18,332 bases of DNA from Gemmataceae bacterium (GTDB lineage: Bacteria > Planctomycetota > Planctomycetia > Gemmatales > Gemmataceae): assembly GCA_020847555.1 (NCBI GenBank), contig JADLBT010000153.1:1-18332 (forward strand), given 5' to 3'. Shown in pieces: positions 16,133-18,332 of this stretch (its first letter is position 1; each line of letters opens with the position of its first letter). A model generated the notes under the pieces. The model was not told the DNA's origin and made no database searches. It worked only from the letters and a program-made list of their open reading frames with translations. The position numbers and the translations under genes were made by a program.

Positions 16133-16245
16133 CCACGGAGAGCACAGAGCAAAGACCCCCAGAGAAGAGGGAATGAAAACCGAACCGGAAGCCCCTTTTT
16201 CATTCTATCGCTTCTCTGTGTGTCTTTGCTCTGTGCTCTCCGTGG
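16133..16245. repeat. Long CACAGAG-type inverted repeat
   Basis: Arms at 16133-16179 and 16197-16245 pair with a perfect 24-bp outer block (16133-16156 with 16222-16245) and further paired blocks inside (CAGAGAAG and GAATGAAAA), leaving a loop of about 17 nt. It begins a few bases after the nadA stop codon and ends about 30 bp before the CBM9-like start, so it fills this 148-bp gap. The words ACGGAGAGCACAGAG and CACAGAGAAG are of a type I recall as scattered widely in environmental bacterial genomes. It may act as terminator, attenuator or transcript-end stabiliser. Confidence 0.85.
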
Positions 16246-16251
16246 TTGTTC

Positions 16252-17178
16252 TCAGTTCAGCAGGCTGCGCTGGAGCACTTCGCGAGCGCGGTCGAAGTCG
16301 GGCTGCCAGGTGATCTCCGGTTGCCCGTGGGTGAGGCAATCGCGCACCTTCTCCAGCGTGTTGCGAGCCATGTGCGGGCACTTGCTGCACGCGCAGGTGA
16401 TGCCCGGGACCGGGTGGTAGCGGTGGCGCGGCGCCCTCTGCTCCAGCTGCCACATCATGTTCGCCTCGGTCGCGACCAGGAAGTCCTTCGCGTCGGGGAA
16501 CCGGGACACGTACTTCAGCATCCCCTCGGTGCCGCCGACGAAGTCGGCGTGCTCGCGGATGTTCGCCGGGCACTCTGGGTGGGCGAGGGTCAGGGACTCG
16601 GGCAGCTGGCGCTTCAGTGCCAGCAGATCGCCGACGCTGAAGACCTCGTGGACCACGCACGAGCCGTTCCAGGCGATCATTTTGCGTCCGGTCACCTCCT
16701 GGAGGTACTGCCCCAGGTGCCGGTCGGGCACGAACAGAATCTCGTACTCGGCCGGGACGCGGCGGATGATCTCCTCGGCGTTCCCGGACGTGACGACCCA
16801 GTCCGACAGGGCCTTCACGGCGGCCGTGCTGTTGATGTAGGTGACGGTCTGGAACCGGCGGCCGTTCTCGCGCAGCATTTCCTGGTAGCGCGCCAGCTTG
16901 GCGGCCGGGCAGCTCTCGGCGAGGCTGCAGCCAGCCTGCAGATCGGGCAGCAGGACGCGCTTCTCCGGGTTGAGGATCTTCGCCGTCTCGGCCATGAAGT
17001 GGACGCCGCAGAAGACGATGGTCGGCTTCTCGACCGTCGTGGCGGCCCGGGCCAGTTTCAGGCTGTCGCCGGTGAAGTCGGCCAGCTCCTGGATTTCGCC
17101 CTCCTGGTAGTAGTGGGCGAGGATGACGGCGTTGTGGCGTTGTTTGAGGTCGCGGATTTCTTCGACGAGATCGGTCAT
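16252..17178 (-). CDS. nadA: Quinolinate synthase A
   Basis: The 308-residue product condenses iminoaspartate with dihydroxyacetone phosphate to quinolinate, the second step of de novo NAD synthesis, using an oxygen-sensitive [4Fe-4S] cluster. Family motifs are present: [19 protein letters not shown] near the N-terminus, [25 protein letters not shown] with Cys84, [10 protein letters not shown] with Cys174, AHPECP and the C-terminal CACSKCPHM with Cys262, Cys264 and Cys267. The cluster ligands are most likely Cys84, Cys174 and one of the last group. Length is normal. ATG 17178 is chosen; a longer frame adds 14 residues unlike the family. The partner genes nadB and nadC are not here. An 18-bp perfect palindrome lies about 55 bp upstream. 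Confidence 0.96.
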   Translation of the reverse strand: MTDLVEEIRDLKQRHNAVILAHYYQEGEIQELADFTGDSLKLARAATTVEKPTIVFCGVHFMAETAKILNPEKRVLLPDLQAGCSLAESCPAAKLARYQEMLRENGRRFQTVTYINSTAAVKALSDWVVTSGNAEEIIRRVPAEYEILFVPDRHLGQYLQEVTGRKMIAWNGSCVVHEVFSVGDLLALKRQLPESLTLAHPECPANIREHADFVGGTEGMLKYVSRFPDAKDFLVATEANMMWQLEQRAPRHRYHPVPGITCACSKCPHMARNTLEKVRDCLTHGQPEITWQPDFDRAREVLQRSLLN

Positions 17179-17232
17179 GGGAGGGATCCTTGTTTTTTGT
17201 GTGGCGCAGGATGAACCCACATCAGGCTTTTT

Positions 17233-17250
17233 AAGACGGCCGGCCGTCTT
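17233..17250. promoter_or_regulatory. Perfect 18-bp palindrome upstream of nadA
   Basis: AAGACGGCCGGCCGTCTT is fully self-complementary and lies 54 bp before the nadA start. A -10-like TACAAT (minus strand, 17264-17259) stands just upstream of it, so it would fall around the transcription start or in the leader. This position suits an operator or a leader hairpin. No matching -35 is clear, and no regulator is known from the sequence. Confidence 0.4.
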
Positions 17251-17305
17251 GCTCTCGTATTGTACGAACTCCTCACGGCGAAAACCAGAGGGCCGTTACA
17301 GTTGA

Positions 17306-17345
17306 CGCATCTACCAGCCGCGCTGGCGCGCGGATGGTAGATGCG
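17306..17345. repeat. Hairpin with TGGC apex, copy 2
   Basis: Arms of 18 bp (17306-17323 and 17328-17345) pair with one mismatch around apex TGGC (17324-17327). The inner stem is AGCCGCGC/GCGCGGAT. It lies 5 bp beyond the stop of the minus-strand small unknown gene, at its 3' end. The outer arms (CGCATCTACC and its complement) differ from copy 1. There is no T-run on either side. Confidence 0.85.
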
Positions 17346-17350
17346 CTCGA

Positions 17351-17617
17351 TCACGACACCACGAACCAGTCGATTCCGTCCGTCTCCCCGTTGACCTGCC
17401 CGTCGCACAGGGCGAACCCGATGCGCACGGCCGTATGGGCTGAGACCAGCCCGGGTGGGTGCAAAATCAACTCCTCCCCGACAGGCTGCCCGCCCGGCCC
17501 GACATCGAGTTGCACGCTGCCGTCGGGGCGCTTCACCTTGATGCCTCGACACTCGAGATACCCCTTCTCCACCAGCCCTCCCGCTGGCGTTTTCTGACAC
17601 ACGCGCACCTTGATCAT
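17351..17617 (-). CDS. Small protein of unknown function
   Basis: The product has 88 residues from ATG 17617; an in-frame GTG at 17653 would add 12 residues. I do not recognise the family. The composition is that of a soluble beta-rich protein: it starts MIKVRVCQKTPAGG and contains GYLECRGIKVKRPDGS, alternating hydrophobic strands, three cysteines (Cys7, Cys23 and one in FALCDG) and a closing DGIDWFVVS. No signal peptide or membrane segment is visible. A candidate promoter lies upstream and a strong hairpin directly downstream, so it looks like a single-gene unit. Codon use resembles the neighbours, which favours a real gene. Confidence 0.6.
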   Translation of the reverse strand: MIKVRVCQKTPAGGLVEKGYLECRGIKVKRPDGSVQLDVGPGGQPVGEELILHPPGLVSAHTAVRIGFALCDGQVNGETDGIDWFVVS

Positions 17618-17661
17618 CGTCCCGACTCCGTATTGCAGGGGACATTGGTTCACTAGACATT

Positions 17662-17691
17662 CTTATACTTCTTCGGTGGATCCCCGAGCAA
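17662..17691 (-). promoter_or_regulatory. Candidate promoter of the small unknown gene
   Basis: Read on the minus strand, TTGCTC (17691-17686), an 18-nt spacer and TATAAG (17667-17662) resemble a sigma-70-type promoter about 45 bp before ATG 17617. The -35 is only a partial match. Confidence 0.35.
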
Positions 17692-17812
17692 GGCCAGCAG
17701 GGCGAACCGTCGGACCGATCGCGGTGGCCAACCCGCAGGCGAGCGCCAGAGCAACCGCGCAGGCACGAGAACGTCAGGTCATGAGCAGAGGTATCCGGGC
17801 GTGCTGCGCGCA

Positions 17813-17868
17813 AACCGGGAGCGGGCCCGAGGGGCGCCTGGCGGCGCCCCTCGGTCCCGCTCCCGGTT
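17813..17868. repeat. Long hairpin with TGGC apex, copy 3
   Basis: Arms of 26 bp (17813-17838 and 17843-17868) pair with a single mismatch around TGGC (17839-17842). The inner stem is GGCGCC/GGCGCC. It lies 27 bp beyond the stop of the minus-strand lipoprotein gene. No T-run follows on the minus strand. It is the longest of the three TGGC-apex hairpins. Apart from it and the promoter at 17662-17691, I see nothing coding between 17618 and 17895. Confidence 0.88.
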
Positions 17869-17895
17869 CGTTCGTCAGTTATTCCCGCGCGAGCC

Positions 17896-18183
17896 TCAAT
17901 ACATCCCCGGACTCAGCCCACCCATGCCGCCCATGCGCGGGTTGCGCGTCGGCGTCGGCATCATTCCCGGGGTCGTGTAGGGACCGGGTAAGGTCGGCCG
18001 TCGCCCGGTAGCCGCCTCGTTTGGATCTCTGGGCGGTTTGTACGGCTGGTTGTAGCGAACGTCGCTCTGGGGCGGCAAGGAGTAGTCTTCCGGCTGGGGA
18101 GGCGGTTTGAGTTCCGGCGGCACCGAACGGCACCCGGCCGCAATGAGCAAGAATGTGCCCAGCCACCCCCAGATATTGCGCAT
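17896..18183 (-). CDS. Small proline-rich lipoprotein
   Basis: The 95-residue product starts at ATG 18183, chosen for the strong GGAGG 6 nt upstream and the signal peptide that starts there. The sequence MRNIWGWLGTFLLIAAGC is a lipoprotein signal with the lipidated cysteine at 18; the lipobox is slightly off consensus, with Ala at -3. The mature part is rich in Pro, Gly and Met: ELKPPPQPEDYSLPP, then RYNQPYKPPRDPNE and a PRMGGMGGLSPGMY tail. It has no enzyme fold and is likely disordered. I recall similar short PPELKPP-type lipoproteins in Gemmataceae, their role unknown. A good promoter lies upstream and a long hairpin downstream, so it is a single-gene unit. Confidence 0.75.
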   Translation of the reverse strand: MRNIWGWLGTFLLIAAGCRSVPPELKPPPQPEDYSLPPQSDVRYNQPYKPPRDPNEAATGRRPTLPGPYTTPGMMPTPTRNPRMGGMGGLSPGMY

Positions 18184-18249
18184 GGCTTCCCTCCCCGCCA
18201 GGAAAAGTCCCGCCGGCGGCCTGTTCCCCCATGCCGCCAGGGGCCGCGG

Positions 18250-18277
18250 AATATACCTGCCGCCAGGCACGGGTCAA
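18250..18277 (-). promoter_or_regulatory. Sigma-70-type promoter of the lipoprotein gene
   Basis: On the minus strand TTGACC (18277-18272), a 16-nt spacer and TATATT (18255-18250) closely match the -35 and -10 consensus. Transcription would start near 18243, giving a leader of about 60 nt before ATG 18183. Confidence 0.6.
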
Positions 18278-18297
18278 GTGCAATTGACGACGCGGCG

Positions 18298-18332
18298 TGG
18301 GTCCGCCGGTGCAGGCTGCACCGGCGGACCCA
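18298..18332. repeat. Perfect hairpin at the window end
   Basis: Arms of 16 bp (18298-18313 and 18317-18332) are perfectly complementary around GGC. The inner stem is GGTGCA/TGCACC. The right arm ends at the last base of the window, so it may be longer. It lies upstream of the lipoprotein promoter and may belong to the 3' end of a gene beyond the window. Confidence 0.75.

Noticed and set aside
16104..16145. An upstream GTG start for the CBM9-like gene, giving a possible signal peptide
   Set aside because: The hydrophobic extra residues come partly from the CACAGAG-type inverted repeat, and no good ribosome-binding site was seen; ATG 16103 fits the domain start.

Overview
The window is high-GC bacterial DNA, most likely from a planctomycete and plausibly Gemmataceae-like. 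The reasons are the gene style (secreted sialidase, neutral-ceramidase-like and CBM9-like proteins, a short proline-rich lipoprotein), GTG starts, and many large palindromes between genes. This assignment is inference from style; no rRNA gene or phylogenetic marker is present. I recognise no tRNA, rRNA, CRISPR array, transposase or integrase.

Layout. 1-569 (+) is the C-terminal part of a sialidase-type protein with Asp-boxes. 797-3639 (+) holds two unusual P-loop GTPases in a row, the first with a DUF697-like hydrophobic C-terminus and the second with N-terminal membrane segments. 3762-12448 (+) is the core of the window: glycogen/starch synthase GlgA, a plant-type alpha-glucan water dikinase (GWD) with two N-terminal CBM45-like modules, a TIM-barrel sugar isomerase/epimerase-like protein, and a second dikinase that matches phosphoglucan water dikinase (PWD/GWD3). 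12576-15425 (+) is a large secreted protein joining a neutral-ceramidase-like domain, an M23 peptidase-like domain and two PKD-like domains. The rest is on the minus strand: a CBM9-like protein (15447-16103), quinolinate synthase NadA (16252-17178), a small unknown protein (17351-17617) and a small lipoprotein (17896-18183).

How it fits together. GlgA makes the alpha-1,4-glucan. GWD and PWD would phosphorylate it at glucose C6 and C3, which in plants opens crystalline starch for degradation. Having synthase, both dikinases and a sugar isomerase co-directional and tightly packed (44 bp gap, then a 14 bp overlap) suggests a complete glucan-phosphorylation locus in a bacterium. I regard this as the main discovery candidate.

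The second notable layer is structural DNA. Three nested palindromes share a CCACGGG/CCCGTGG tip. Three near-perfect long hairpins have the 4-nt apex TGGC. There is also a CACAGAG-type inverted repeat and a perfect hairpin at the window end. Most sit at gene 3' ends, and the outer arms differ between copies yet remain self-complementary.
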